A stretch of DNA of 22,256 nucleotides from Lysobacter sp. (GCA_030151365.1 JASLDW010000026.1:1-22256); one strand, 5' to 3'; counted from the stretch's first letter, positions 8,752 through 17,034 are shown. Notes: generated from the letters alone by a model not told the origin. Translations and numbers: made by a program.

Positions 8752-9426
8752 ATGATTCTCTGTATCCCCGACATCCTTGATTCCCAAGAGCTGGCCGCGA
8801 TCCGGGATGGATTGCAGGGCGCGGGTTTCGTCGACGGCTCGGAAACGGCCGGATGGTCGGCGCGGGGTGTGAAGAAGAACCTGCAGCTTACCCACGGAAT
8901 GCCGGGTTACGATGCATTGGCGCAGAAGGTGTCGGCGGCGCTCTTGCGAAATTCGATGCTGCTGACGGCCCTGTTGCCGGCGGCGACCACGCGCGTGTTG
9001 TTCAACCGCTATGGCGGGGGCATGCAGTATGGTCCGCACGTGGATGCGCCGATCATGGGCAGGATGAATGACGCCGTCCGCACCGATATTGCCATCACCG
9101 TTTTCCTGTCCGATCCGAAAAGCTACGACGGCGGAGAACTGGTCGCGGCGGTCCAGGGGTTCGATGCGGAGTTCAAACTCGAAGCGGGTGCGGCGGTGGC
9201 CTATCCGGCCAATACCGTGCATCACGTCAAGTCGGTAACCCGCGGTACGCGCGATGCAGCGATCGTCTGGATGCAAAGCCACGTGCGCGATCCCGACAAG
9301 CGCGAATTGCTGTGGGACCTGGAGGGCGCCAAGCGCCATGTTTTCGGGCGCGAGGGCAAGAGCCCGATGTTCGACGTGATCGATCGATCCCACGCCAATC
9401 TTCTGCGCATGTGGGCCGATGTCTGA
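8752..9426 (+). CDS. piuC: PKHD-type Fe(II)/2-oxoglutarate-dependent hydroxylase (PiuC/YbiX family)
   Basis: The 224-residue protein belongs to the YbiX/PiuC family of iron- and 2-oxoglutarate-dependent dioxygenases, often found beside TonB-dependent iron receptors. The iron ligands are visible as H96-x-D98 (YGPHVDAP) and the distal histidine H157 (YPANTVHHV), with R167 ten residues on as the likely 2-oxoglutarate ligand. Other family marks are VKKNLQL, LFNRYGGGMQYG, FLSDPKSYDGGEL and SVTRGTRDAAIVWMQS. The ATG at 8752 is 49 bases after kup and matches the family start (MILCIPDILD). No iron receptor is adjacent; it sits directly before ruvB. The physiological substrate is unknown for the family. 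Confidence 0.9.
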   Translation: MILCIPDILDSQELAAIRDGLQGAGFVDGSETAGWSARGVKKNLQLTHGMPGYDALAQKVSAALLRNSMLLTALLPAATTRVLFNRYGGGMQYGPHVDAPIMGRMNDAVRTDIAITVFLSDPKSYDGGELVAAVQGFDAEFKLEAGAAVAYPANTVHHVKSVTRGTRDAAIVWMQSHVRDPDKRELLWDLEGAKRHVFGREGKSPMFDVIDRSHANLLRMWADV

Positions 9427-9436
9427 CAGGCAGGGC

Positions 9437-10471
9437 ATGAACGAAGACCGCATCATCGCCGCCGGCGCCACCCGCGAGGACGAGGCCAGCGAAGCCAGCA
9501 TCCGTCCCAAGCGGCTCGCCGATTACCTCGGCCAGCAGCAGGTGCGCGAGCAGATGCAGATCTACATCGACGCCGCCCGCGGTCGTGGCGAGGCGCTCGA
9601 CCACGTACTGATCTTCGGGCCGCCCGGACTGGGCAAGACCACGCTGTCGCACGTCATCGCCAACGAGCTCGGCGTCGGCCTGCGGGTGACGTCGGGGCCG
9701 GTGATCGAACGCGCCGGCGACCTCGCCGCGCTGCTCACCAACCTGCAGCCGCATGACGTGTTGTTCATCGACGAGATCCACCGCCTCTCTCCCGTGGTGG
9801 AGGAAGTGCTGTATCCGGCGATGGAGGATTTCCAGATCGACATCATGATCGGCGAAGGTCCGGCCGCGCGCTCGATCAAGCTCGACCTGCCGCCGTTCAC
9901 CCTGGTCGGCGCAACCACGCGCGCCGGCCTGCTGACCGCGCCATTGCGCGATCGCTTCGGCATCGTCCAGCGCCTCGAGTTCTACAGCACCGCCGAACTG
10001 ACGCAGATCGTCGTGCGCTCGGCGCAGATCCTCGGCATCCATTGCGAACACGAGGGCGCCGCCGAGATCGCCCGCCGTTCGCGCGGGACGCCGCGCATCG
10101 CCAACCGCCTGCTGCGGCGCGTGCGCGACTATGCGCAGGTCCGCGCGGACGGTCGCATCGACCATGCCAGCGCGCAGGCCGCGATGCAGATGCTCAAGGT
10201 CGATCCGGAAGGCTTCGACGAACTCGATCGGCGCCTGCTCAATCTCATCATCGAGAACTTTGACGGGGGGCCGGTCGGCGTCGAATCGCTGGCCGCGGCG
10301 CTCAGCGAGGAGCGCGGCACGCTCGAGGACGTGATCGAACCCTATCTGATCCAGCAGGGCTTCCTGGTGCGCACGGCGCGTGGGCGCATGGCCACCCACA
10401 AGGCCTGGCGTCACCTTGGCCTGAAGCCGCGCGGCGGCCCGGATGGCGGGGAAACGGGGAGCCTGATTTGA
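9437..10471 (+). CDS. ruvB: Holliday junction branch migration ATPase RuvB
   Basis: RuvB is the hexameric AAA+ motor that drives branch migration with RuvA. The protein has 344 residues. Walker A GPPGLGKT is at 61-68, Walker B DEIH at 112-115, sensor 1 in GATTRAG, the arginine-finger region in LRDRFG, and the C-terminal winged-helix domain ends in the usual GRMATHKAWRHLGL. I chose ATG 9437 (MNEDRIIAAG) because it fits recalled homologues and has an AGGCAGGG-like site just before it; ATG 9419 is an in-frame alternative that would overlap the piuC stop. Its stop overlaps the TTG start of ybgC. Confidence 0.95.
   Translation: MNEDRIIAAGATREDEASEASIRPKRLADYLGQQQVREQMQIYIDAARGRGEALDHVLIFGPPGLGKTTLSHVIANELGVGLRVTSGPVIERAGDLAALLTNLQPHDVLFIDEIHRLSPVVEEVLYPAMEDFQIDIMIGEGPAARSIKLDLPPFTLVGATTRAGLLTAPLRDRFGIVQRLEFYSTAELTQIVVRSAQILGIHCEHEGAAEIARRSRGTPRIANRLLRRVRDYAQVRADGRIDHASAQAAMQMLKVDPEGFDELDRRLLNLIIENFDGGPVGVESLAAALSEERGTLEDVIEPYLIQQGFLVRTARGRMATHKAWRHLGLKPRGGPDGGETGSLI
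10456..10461 (+). promoter_or_regulatory. Ribosome binding site deciding the ybgC TTG start
   Basis: GGGGAG ends six bases before the TTG at 10468. It supports the unusual TTG start of ybgC, because the next in-frame ATG lies after the conserved active-site motif and would destroy the domain. Confidence 0.6.
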
Positions 10472-10914
10472 ACGCAGGCCCAACCGCAGGCGCCGGAGGG
10501 CTTGTCTTCCAATGGCCGGTGAGGGTGTACTGGGAGGATACCGATGCCGGTGGCGTCGTGTACCACGCGCAGTACCTGGCTTTCATGGAACGCGCGCGCA
10601 GCGAATGGATGCGCGCCATCGGCCACGGCCAGGGGCTGTTGCGCGAACGCGACGGTCTGGTCTTCGTGGTGCGGGCGATGCAGGTCGATTTCCGCGCACC
10701 CGCGCGCCTCGACGATGCATTGCAGGTGAGCGTGGAATTGCGCGAATGCCGGCGGGCGTCGCTGGTGCTGAAGCAGGAAATCCGCCGCGACGGCGCGCTG
10801 CTGGTCGATAGCGAAGTCCGCATCGCCGCGTTGGTGGCGCAAACCTTCCGGCCATGCCCGTTGCCGCCGGTCTTGTACGAACAGTTGAAGTCGCACGAAC
10901 GCACAGGTGATTGA
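10468..10914 (+). CDS. ybgC: Tol-Pal-associated acyl-CoA thioesterase YbgC
   Basis: YbgC is a hotdog-fold acyl-CoA thioesterase that is encoded at the head of tol-pal operons. The 148-residue protein has the active-site motif EDTDAGGVVYH at 23-33 and the helix AQYLAFMERARSEW that follows. Translation very probably starts at TTG 10468, which overlaps the ruvB stop as TTGA; an in-frame GTG at codon 18 is possible but leaves almost no lead-in. The stop shares a base with the tolQ start (TGATG), so ruvB, ybgC and tolQ are likely co-translated. Confidence 0.92.
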   Translation: MNAGPTAGAGGLVFQWPVRVYWEDTDAGGVVYHAQYLAFMERARSEWMRAIGHGQGLLRERDGLVFVVRAMQVDFRAPARLDDALQVSVELRECRRASLVLKQEIRRDGALLVDSEVRIAALVAQTFRPCPLPPVLYEQLKSHERTGD

Positions 10915-11633
10915 TGCTTTCCACGATGCTTGACGCACCCGCCGCGCTACCGGTCGGCGATATCAACCCGTTGCAGCTGGTCTTGCACGCATCGCTGCCG
11001 GTGCAACTGGTGATGGCGATCCTGCTGGTGGTGTCGGTGATGTCGTGGGCGATCATCTTCCGCAAGCGTGCGCAACTGGCCGCGGCCGAACGCGAGGCGG
11101 CCGATTTCGAGGAGCGGTTCTGGTCCGGCGCGCAGCTTGGCGACTTGCATGCGCGTGCCGGCAAGAACGGCGGCATCGACGGCATGGAGGCGATCTTCGA
11201 TGCCGGCATGCGCGAGTTCCACCGCGTCACCCAGATGCGCGGCGCCGACAGCCGCCTGCAGCTGGAAGGCGCGCAACGCGCGATGCGCGCCGCCACCGCG
11301 CGTGAATTGGACAGCCTCGAACACAACCTCGAATTCCTCGCCAACACCGGTTCGATCAGTCCCTACATCGGCCTGTTCGGCACCGTGTGGGGCATCATGA
11401 TTTCGTTTCAGGGGTTGGCCAGCCTCAAGCAGGCGACGATCGCCACCGTCGCGCCGGGCATCTCCGAAGCGCTGATCGCGACCGCGATGGGCCTGTTCGC
11501 GGCGATTCCGGCGGTGTGGGCCTACAACCGCCTCGCCACCCGCGTCGATCGCCTGGCTTCGCGCTACGACGCGTTCTCGGAAGAGTTCTCGTCGATCCTG
11601 CAACGCTGGTCGCCGCTGCCCGACGCGCGCTGA
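10914..11633 (+). CDS. tolQ: Tol-Pal system proton channel subunit TolQ
   Basis: TolQ is the ExbB/MotA-like inner-membrane subunit that, with TolR, uses the proton gradient to energise TolA for outer-membrane constriction at division. The 239-residue protein shows the first membrane helix at about 30-49, a cytoplasmic loop, and paired helices at about 141-166 (TGSISPYIGLFGTVWGIM) and 183-203 (ISEALIATAMGLFAAIPAV), which carry the family signature. ATG 10914 shares its A with the ybgC stop and has AGGTGA just upstream; a TTG one codon earlier is less likely. TolR begins one base after the stop. Confidence 0.96.
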   Translation: MLSTMLDAPAALPVGDINPLQLVLHASLPVQLVMAILLVVSVMSWAIIFRKRAQLAAAEREAADFEERFWSGAQLGDLHARAGKNGGIDGMEAIFDAGMREFHRVTQMRGADSRLQLEGAQRAMRAATARELDSLEHNLEFLANTGSISPYIGLFGTVWGIMISFQGLASLKQATIATVAPGISEALIATAMGLFAAIPAVWAYNRLATRVDRLASRYDAFSEEFSSILQRWSPLPDAR

Positions 11634-11634
11634 C

Positions 11635-12074
<440 letters not shown>

Positions 12075-12078
<4 letters not shown>

Positions 12079-12977
12079 AGGAGCAGCGCGCCGCTGCCGC
12101 GCGCGGGACCGGATACGCGATCCTGCTGCATGCGGTCCTGATCGGACTGCTGTTGTTCGGCATCCATCGCGTCACCCGGCAGGGGGGCGACGCCGGTGGC
12201 GATGGCGCGTTGCAGGCGGACGTCGCATCGGTGAACGATCTTTCGGCGAAAACGCGACGGGCCTTGCTCGGCGAACCCAAGGAAGCGGTGCAGCCGTTGC
12301 CGCAGCCGGTCGAGACGCCGCAGGAATTGCCGAGGCCGGTTGAAGCGCCGGTCGAACCGACGCCACCGCCGGTCGCGAAGCAGGCGCCGGCAGAAAAACC
12401 CGCGCCCGAACGCCCGCAACCGCCACCGCCGGTCAAGACGCCGCCACCGAAACCCCAGCCGGCGGCGGTCGACATGAGCAAGAAGGTGCCGGCGCCTGAA
12501 CCGGCGCCGGCCCGGAAAACCGCCGACTCCGATCTCGCGGCGAGGGCAGCGGCGGAAGCCGCGCGCCTGGCGAAGGCGACCAATCTCGCCAAGCAGCGCG
12601 CCGAACAGATGGCGGATGCGAGATCGCCGAACGGGGGCGATGACCCGTCTTCTTCATCATCGGCGCGTGCCGGAAGTGGCGCGGGCAAGAGCCGCAACAG
12701 TGGCCAGCAGAAGTGGCTGGACGCGGTCGGTCGGGCGATCGAAGCGAAATGGGTGCGCCCAGACGACATTCCGCCGGGGCAGACCTGTCCGATCCATATC
12801 CGCATCATCCCCGGGGGCGAGGTCATCGCCGTCAGCGTGCTGCCGGGTTGTCCGTATTCGGATGAAGCCAGGCGCAGCGTCGAGAAGGCCGTGCGCGACG
12901 CCAGTCCGTTGCCGTTCAAGGGCTATGAAGATGTCTGGTCCCGCGATTTCACCGCGAATTTCAAGCCCTCGCGGTAG
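12075..12977 (+). CDS. tolA: Cell envelope integrity protein TolA
   Basis: TolA spans the periplasm from TolQR to TolB and Pal. The start is GTG 12075, overlapping the tolR stop as GTGA. Of 300 residues, a membrane helix lies at about 14-30, a proline-rich stretch (PxP repeats) at about 72-145, a short Ala/Arg/Lys helical stretch at about 150-182, a serine/glycine linker, and a C-terminal TolA/TonB-like domain at about 211-297 (QQKWLDAVGRAIEAKWVRP, then RIIPGGEVIAVSVLPGC). Cysteines C238 and C259 in that domain could form a disulfide. The helical stalk is much shorter than the long domain II of the 421-residue E. coli protein. Confidence 0.93.
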
Positions 12978-13065
12978 ACGGACACCCCACGGTGAACCGG
13001 CATTCAGCTAAATGACGCCTCCGCGTTTACCCTAGTCGGACGCATCCCAACGCAGAACTCTCCTG

Positions 13066-14340
13066 ATGCGATTCTTCTTCGCAATCTGCTTCCTCAGCTT
13101 GTCCGGCGCGGCCTTCGCGCAGTCCAACCCGCAGGTCGACGTGATCGGCGGTCGCGATGCCGCCCAGCCGATCGCCGTGGTGCCGTTCGCGGGCAGCGCG
13201 CCCGGCGAGAGCGATATCGCCGCGGTGATCCGCGCCGATCTCCAGCGTTCCGGCCAGTTCAAGGCGATGCCGGAATCGGCCATGCCCGAAAAGCCCACGA
13301 CCGCCGCCGAGCTGCATCTGCCGGTATGGCAGGCCGCGGGGCAGGGCCTGGTCCTGATCGGCCGCGTCAGCAACGGCGCGTCGATGCGCGTCGAATACGA
13401 GTTGTACGACGTCGTGCACAAGCAGCGCCTGCTCGGGTTCGCCAAGAGCGGACCGGCCAGCGCGGCGCGCGACATCGCCCACCAGATCGCCGACGACATC
13501 TACCAGAAAGTCCTGAACGTGCGCGGTGCGTTCTGGACGCGCATGGCCTACGTGCGCGTGTCCGGCCTCGGCAAGCACGCGACCTACAGTCTCGTCGTCG
13601 CCGATGCCGATGGCCACAATGCCCGCGTGCTGGAAACCGCCAACGCGCCGATCATGTCGCCGGCGTGGAGTCCCGATGGCCGGCGCATCGCCTATGTCAG
13701 CTTCGCCAATGGCAATTCCACGGTGAAGGTGCGCAATCTGTCCGGTGGCGATGCCACCGTCGCATCGTTCGCCGGACTCAACGCCAGCCCGTCGTTCTCG
13801 CCGGATGGCGCGCGTCTCGCGGTGACGCTGTCGCGCGACGGCAATCCCGAGATCTACACCCTGCCGGCCGGCGGTGGCGCGCCGACGCGCGTGACCCACC
13901 AGCTCGGCATCGATACCAGCGCGGCATGGACGTCGTCGGGCATCTATTTCACCTCGGATCGCGGCGGTCGCCCGCAGATCTACAAAACGTCCGCATCCGG
14001 CGGCGGCGCCAGTCGCGTCACCTTCCAGGGCGACTACAACGCCGACGCCGCGTTCTCGCTCGACGGCAAGGTGATGGCGGTGACCCAAGGCAATGGCGGC
14101 AACTACCGCATCGCGGTGTTCGATACCCGCAGCGGCCCCGGCCAGTGGACCACGGTGTCGCCTGGGTCGCTGGACGAATCGCCGAGCGTGGCGCCGAACG
14201 GCAGCATGGTGATGTACGACGCGCATGAAGGCAGCCGCAGCGTGATCCATGTCGTCTCGTCCGACGGTCGCGTGCGCGAACGCATCGATACCGGCGGCAA
14301 TGCCCAGGATCCGGCATGGTCGCCGTACCGCAATCCCTGA
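13066..14340 (+). CDS. tolB: Tol-Pal system periplasmic protein TolB
   Basis: TolB is a soluble periplasmic beta-propeller that binds TolA and Pal. The 424-residue precursor has a signal peptide with likely cleavage after A18 (GAAFA, then QSNPQV), an N-terminal alpha/beta domain (IAVVPFAG, IIRADL-like segments up to about residue 160), and a six-bladed propeller with WSPDGRRIAYVS, FSPDGARLAVTLS, FTSDRGGRPQIY and AFSLDGKVMAVT repeats. The ATG at 13066 has a weak ribosome site (CTCCT before it is not Shine-Dalgarno-like) but gives the only sound signal peptide. It follows tolA after 88 bases, the largest gap in the operon, and pal follows after 38 bases. Confidence 0.96.
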   Translation: MRFFFAICFLSLSGAAFAQSNPQVDVIGGRDAAQPIAVVPFAGSAPGESDIAAVIRADLQRSGQFKAMPESAMPEKPTTAAELHLPVWQAAGQGLVLIGRVSNGASMRVEYELYDVVHKQRLLGFAKSGPASAARDIAHQIADDIYQKVLNVRGAFWTRMAYVRVSGLGKHATYSLVVADADGHNARVLETANAPIMSPAWSPDGRRIAYVSFANGNSTVKVRNLSGGDATVASFAGLNASPSFSPDGARLAVTLSRDGNPEIYTLPAGGGAPTRVTHQLGIDTSAAWTSSGIYFTSDRGGRPQIYKTSASGGGASRVTFQGDYNADAAFSLDGKVMAVTQGNGGNYRIAVFDTRSGPGQWTTVSPGSLDESPSVAPNGSMVMYDAHEGSRSVIHVVSSDGRVRERIDTGGNAQDPAWSPYRNP

Positions 14341-14378
14341 TTTCCGTTTTGAAACTGCAGTTCCCGAAGGAGTCGACA

Positions 14379-14915
14379 ATGAACAACTTGCGTGCCGCCG
14401 TGATCGCCCTTGCCTGTGTCGGCATGGTCGCCTGTTCCACCAAGACCAAGGACACGCCGCCCCCGCCGGTGGTGGATTCCGGCGCCCAGAACAATACCGG
14501 CAACAAGAACGACACTGGCGTGTCCACCGCGCCGATCGCCGGCGCCTACGGTCCCGGCGACCTCGACAAGGACGCTTGCCTGAAGAATCGTTCGGTGTAC
14601 TTCGATTACGACTCCGACACCACCAAGCCGGAATTCCAGGCATCGATCGGTTGCCACGCCAAGTACCTGCGTGACCGCCCGTCGGCGCGCATGCGCCTGG
14701 AAGGCAATACCGACGAACGCGGCAGCCGCGAGTACAACCTTGCGCTGGGCGAGCGTCGCGCACGCAGCGTGTCTTCGGCGATGCAGGCGATGGGCGCCAG
14801 CGGCAGCCAGATCAACGTGGTGAGCTACGGCGAGGAGCGCCCGGAATGCCGCGAGTCCGACGAATCGTGCTGGCAGAAGAATCGCCGCGTGGACATCAAC
14901 TACACCACGCCCTGA
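14379..14915 (+). CDS. pal: Peptidoglycan-associated lipoprotein Pal
   Basis: Pal anchors the outer membrane to peptidoglycan and is the outer end of the Tol-Pal machine. The 178-residue precursor has a lipobox ending at C19 (M16-V17-A18-C19; Met at -3 is slightly unusual), a proline/asparagine-rich tether to about 65, and an OmpA-like peptidoglycan-binding domain at about 72-176 with the motif NTDERGSREYNLALGERRA at 110-128. Two extra cysteine pairs are possible: C67/C92 and C157/C164. AGGAG at the proper distance precedes ATG 14379. It is followed after 8 bases by cpoB. Confidence 0.96.
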   Translation: MNNLRAAVIALACVGMVACSTKTKDTPPPPVVDSGAQNNTGNKNDTGVSTAPIAGAYGPGDLDKDACLKNRSVYFDYDSDTTKPEFQASIGCHAKYLRDRPSARMRLEGNTDERGSREYNLALGERRARSVSSAMQAMGASGSQINVVSYGEERPECRESDESCWQKNRRVDINYTTP

Positions 14916-14923
14916 GTCCGGTC

Positions 14924-15610
14924 ATGCGCATTCTTCCCGCACTGATGTTCGCGTTCCTGTTGCCCGCCCTGCCTGCGATGGCGCAGCGGGCCAGCCTCGC
15001 CGAGCGCGTCGATGCGCTGGAAGCGCATGCCGCCGATGACAGCGCCAAACTGGAAACCCTGAACCAGATCAACGCACTCAAGGAAGAAGTGCGCGGTCTG
15101 CGCGGCCAGGTGGAAGAGCTGCAGCAGCAGCTCAACCAGCAGAAGGAATCGGCGCGCAGCCAGTACCTCGACGTCGATGGTCGCCTGAACCGCCTCGAGG
15201 GCGGTCAGCCCGCCAATGGCAATGGCCAGGGCGCGCCCGCCGGGCAGCCGGCGCAGCCCGCGGCCAACGTGCCTGCGGAAACCGCGCCCGCTGCATCCAA
15301 TGGCAATGATCGCGCCGACTACGATGCCGCGTTCAAGGCCCTGAAGGGCGGCGATTACGTCAAGTCGTCGCGCGGCTTCAAGGCCTTCATCGATCGCTGG
15401 CCGAAGAGCGCGCTGATCCCCAATGCGCGCTACTGGCTGGGCGAGAGCTACTACGCCACCGGCAATTACGAGATGGCGGCGCAGCAGTTCAGGCAGGTGA
15501 TGGATACCTATCCGACCCATCCCAAGGCCGCCGATGCCGCCAAGAAGCTGCGCATGTCGGAGCAGGCGATGGCGCCGCAAAAGCCGCAGAAGAAGCCTGC
15601 CGCAAGGTAA
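14924..15610 (+). CDS. cpoB: Tol-Pal accessory protein CpoB (YbgF), short C-terminus
   Basis: CpoB coordinates the Tol system with peptidoglycan synthesis at division; it forms a trimer through an N-terminal coiled coil and ends in TPR repeats. The 228-residue precursor has a signal peptide cleaved after about A20 (AMA, then QRASLAERV), a coiled coil at about 24-92, a Gly/Ala/Pro/Gln linker at 93-128, a first TPR at about 131-164 and a second at about 166-200 (YWLGESYYATGNYEMAAQQF). A third repeat starts (KAADAAKKLRMSEQA) but stops halfway and is replaced by a Lys/Pro tail. No obvious frameshift restores it. Family members I recall end with a full third repeat. Confidence 0.92.
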   Translation: MRILPALMFAFLLPALPAMAQRASLAERVDALEAHAADDSAKLETLNQINALKEEVRGLRGQVEELQQQLNQQKESARSQYLDVDGRLNRLEGGQPANGNGQGAPAGQPAQPAANVPAETAPAASNGNDRADYDAAFKALKGGDYVKSSRGFKAFIDRWPKSALIPNARYWLGESYYATGNYEMAAQQFRQVMDTYPTHPKAADAAKKLRMSEQAMAPQKPQKKPAAR

Positions 15611-15619
15611 AATGGCGGC

Positions 15620-16309
15620 ATGAATGCCGTCGCAACCCCAGCGGCCGAGACCGCGCCGGAGCTGAACTCCGAGCGGCTCCGGATCACCGAAATCTTCCTG
15701 TCCCTGCAAGGCGAAGCCCGTGACGCCGGCTGGCCGACCGTGTTCGTGCGCCTGACCGGTTGCCCGCTGCGCTGCCTTTATTGCGACACCGCCTACGCCT
15801 TCCATGGCGGCGAATGGATGGACATCGACGACATCGTGGCGACCGTGGCCGGCCATGGCGTGCGCCACGTCTGCGTGACCGGCGGCGAGCCGCTGGCCCA
15901 GAAGCGTTGCGTGCAGTTGCTGAAGAAATTGTGCGACCTGGGCTTGGTCGTGTCGTTGGAGACGTCCGGCGCGATCGACATCGGCGACGTCGATCCTCGG
16001 GTGTCGCGCGTGGTCGACATCAAGACGCCCGGCTCCGGCGAAGTCGAGCGCAACCGCTGGGACAACATCCCGTTGCTGACGCCGCACGACCAGGTGAAGT
16101 TCGTGATCTGTTCGCGCGCGGATTTCGAGTGGGCGCGTGATGTCGTTTCGAAACATGCGTTGAACGAACGCTGCGACGTGCTGTTCTCGCCCAGTCATGC
16201 CCAAGTGGCGCCGCGCGAACTCGCCGACTGGATCGTCGCCGAGCGCCTGCCGGTGCGTTTCCAGATGCAGCTGCACAAACAGTTGTGGGGCGAGGAGCCG
16301 GGCCGATGA
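15620..16309 (+). CDS. queE: 7-carboxy-7-deazaguanine synthase QueE
   Basis: QueE is a radical SAM enzyme that converts 6-carboxytetrahydropterin to 7-carboxy-7-deazaguanine in queuosine synthesis. The 229-residue protein has the cluster-binding cysteines C48-x3-C52-x2-C55 (GCPLRCLYCDT), the substrate-side FLSLQGEARDAG at about 26-37, and TGGEP at 87-91 for SAM. The C-terminal RFQMQLHKQLW is typical of the proteobacterial subgroup. The start ATG 15620 has only a distant AAGG; a TAAAAT hexamer at 15608-15613 lies seven bases upstream, which would allow a leaderless transcript, but no -35 box supports this. Its stop overlaps queC (ATGA). Confidence 0.95.
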   Translation: MNAVATPAAETAPELNSERLRITEIFLSLQGEARDAGWPTVFVRLTGCPLRCLYCDTAYAFHGGEWMDIDDIVATVAGHGVRHVCVTGGEPLAQKRCVQLLKKLCDLGLVVSLETSGAIDIGDVDPRVSRVVDIKTPGSGEVERNRWDNIPLLTPHDQVKFVICSRADFEWARDVVSKHALNERCDVLFSPSHAQVAPRELADWIVAERLPVRFQMQLHKQLWGEEPGR

Positions 16310-16992
16310 CCACACCAGCAGTCGTCCTCGTTTCCGGCGGCATGGATTCGGCGGTCGTGCTCGCGATCGCGCGCGAACAGGGATTCGCCGCGCATGCCAT
16401 GAGCGTGCGCTACGGCCAGCGTCATCTTTCCGAACTCGAGGCCGCGCAACGCGTCGCGGCCATGCTCGGCGCGGTCGAACACAAGACGGTCGAGATCGAC
16501 TTGCGCACCATCGGCGGCTCGGCGCTGACCAGCGACATCGACGTGCCGACCGACGCCGATGGCCACGAGATCGGCAGCGGCGACATCCCCGTCACCTACG
16601 TGCCGGCGCGCAACACGCTGATGCTGTCGGCGGCGCTGGGCTGGGCGGAAGTGCTGGGCGCGCGCGACATCTTCTGCGGCGTGAATGCCGTCGACTACTC
16701 CGGCTATCCCGATTGCCGGCCGGAATTCATCGCCGCGTTCGAGGCGCTGGCCAACCTCGCCACCCGCGCCGGCGTCGAGGGCACGCGTTTCCGCGTCCAT
16801 GCCCCGCTGATGCGCATGAGCAAGGCCGACATCGCCCGCGAGGGCGAACGGCTGGGGGTGGATTTCGCCCAGACGGTCAGCTGCTACCAGGCCGACGCCG
16901 CCGGGCGGGCCTGCGGCCACTGCGATGCCTGCCTGCTGCGCGCCCGCGGTTTCGCCGACGCCGGGCTGGCCGATCCCACCCGATATCGCTGA
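16306..16992 (+). CDS. queC: 7-cyano-7-deazaguanine synthase QueC
   Basis: QueC turns 7-carboxy-7-deazaguanine into preQ0 using ATP and ammonia, the step after QueE. The 228-residue protein has the PP-loop VSGGMDSAVVLA at 9-20, the YVPARNTLML segment at about 98-107, the GVNAVDYSGYPDCRPEF block at about 125-141 and the zinc site C193, C203, C206, C209 (SCYQADAAGRACGHCDACLLR). ATG 16306 overlaps the queE stop, which fixes the start. It ends 42 bases before tRNA-Lys. Queuosine modifies tRNAs with GUN anticodons, so the neighbouring tRNA-Lys is not a substrate. Confidence 0.96.
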   Translation: MTTPAVVLVSGGMDSAVVLAIAREQGFAAHAMSVRYGQRHLSELEAAQRVAAMLGAVEHKTVEIDLRTIGGSALTSDIDVPTDADGHEIGSGDIPVTYVPARNTLMLSAALGWAEVLGARDIFCGVNAVDYSGYPDCRPEFIAAFEALANLATRAGVEGTRFRVHAPLMRMSKADIAREGERLGVDFAQTVSCYQADAAGRACGHCDACLLRARGFADAGLADPTRYR

Positions 16993-16997
16993 TTCGC

Positions 16998-17003
16998 TAC
17001 AAT
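16998..17003 (+). promoter_or_regulatory. Likely -10 box of the tRNA-Lys promoter
   Basis: TACAAT is one base from the consensus -10 box and is followed by a GC-rich stretch, ACGCGG, like the discriminator of stringently controlled stable-RNA promoters. The -35 region inside the end of queC is poor, so the assignment rests on the -10 box and the position before the tRNA. Confidence 0.5.
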
Positions 17004-17007
17004 ACGC

Positions 17008-17028
17008 GGCCCGGTGCAATGCCGGGCC
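17008..17028 (+). other. Perfect 7-bp hairpin in the tRNA-Lys leader
   Basis: GGCCCGG (17008-17014) and CCGGGCC (17022-17028) are exact complements around a seven-base loop, TGCAATG. It lies between the -10 box and the mature 5' end of the tRNA, with no T-run after it, so a processing or folding role in the pre-tRNA leader is more likely than termination of queC. Confidence 0.5.
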
Positions 17029-17034
17029 GTGACC

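Noticed and set aside
4769..8774. Two very long open frames on the minus strand under the kup genes (4769-6790 and 6528-8774).
   Set aside because: They lie antisense to two clearly conserved transporters and encode His/Arg/Gln/Asp-rich low-complexity sequence, the usual shadow of GC-biased third positions. No domain is recognisable.
9419..9436. An earlier ATG (9419) as the ruvB start, overlapping piuC.
   Set aside because: It adds six residues (MSDRQG) not expected in homologues I recall, and the ribosome site is better placed for ATG 9437. It remains a formal alternative.
12978..13065. A promoter for tolB in the 88-base gap (TTTACCCTAGT and TTCAGC looked at as boxes).
   Set aside because: No pair of hexamers has acceptable spacing and similarity to consensus; annotation would be a guess.
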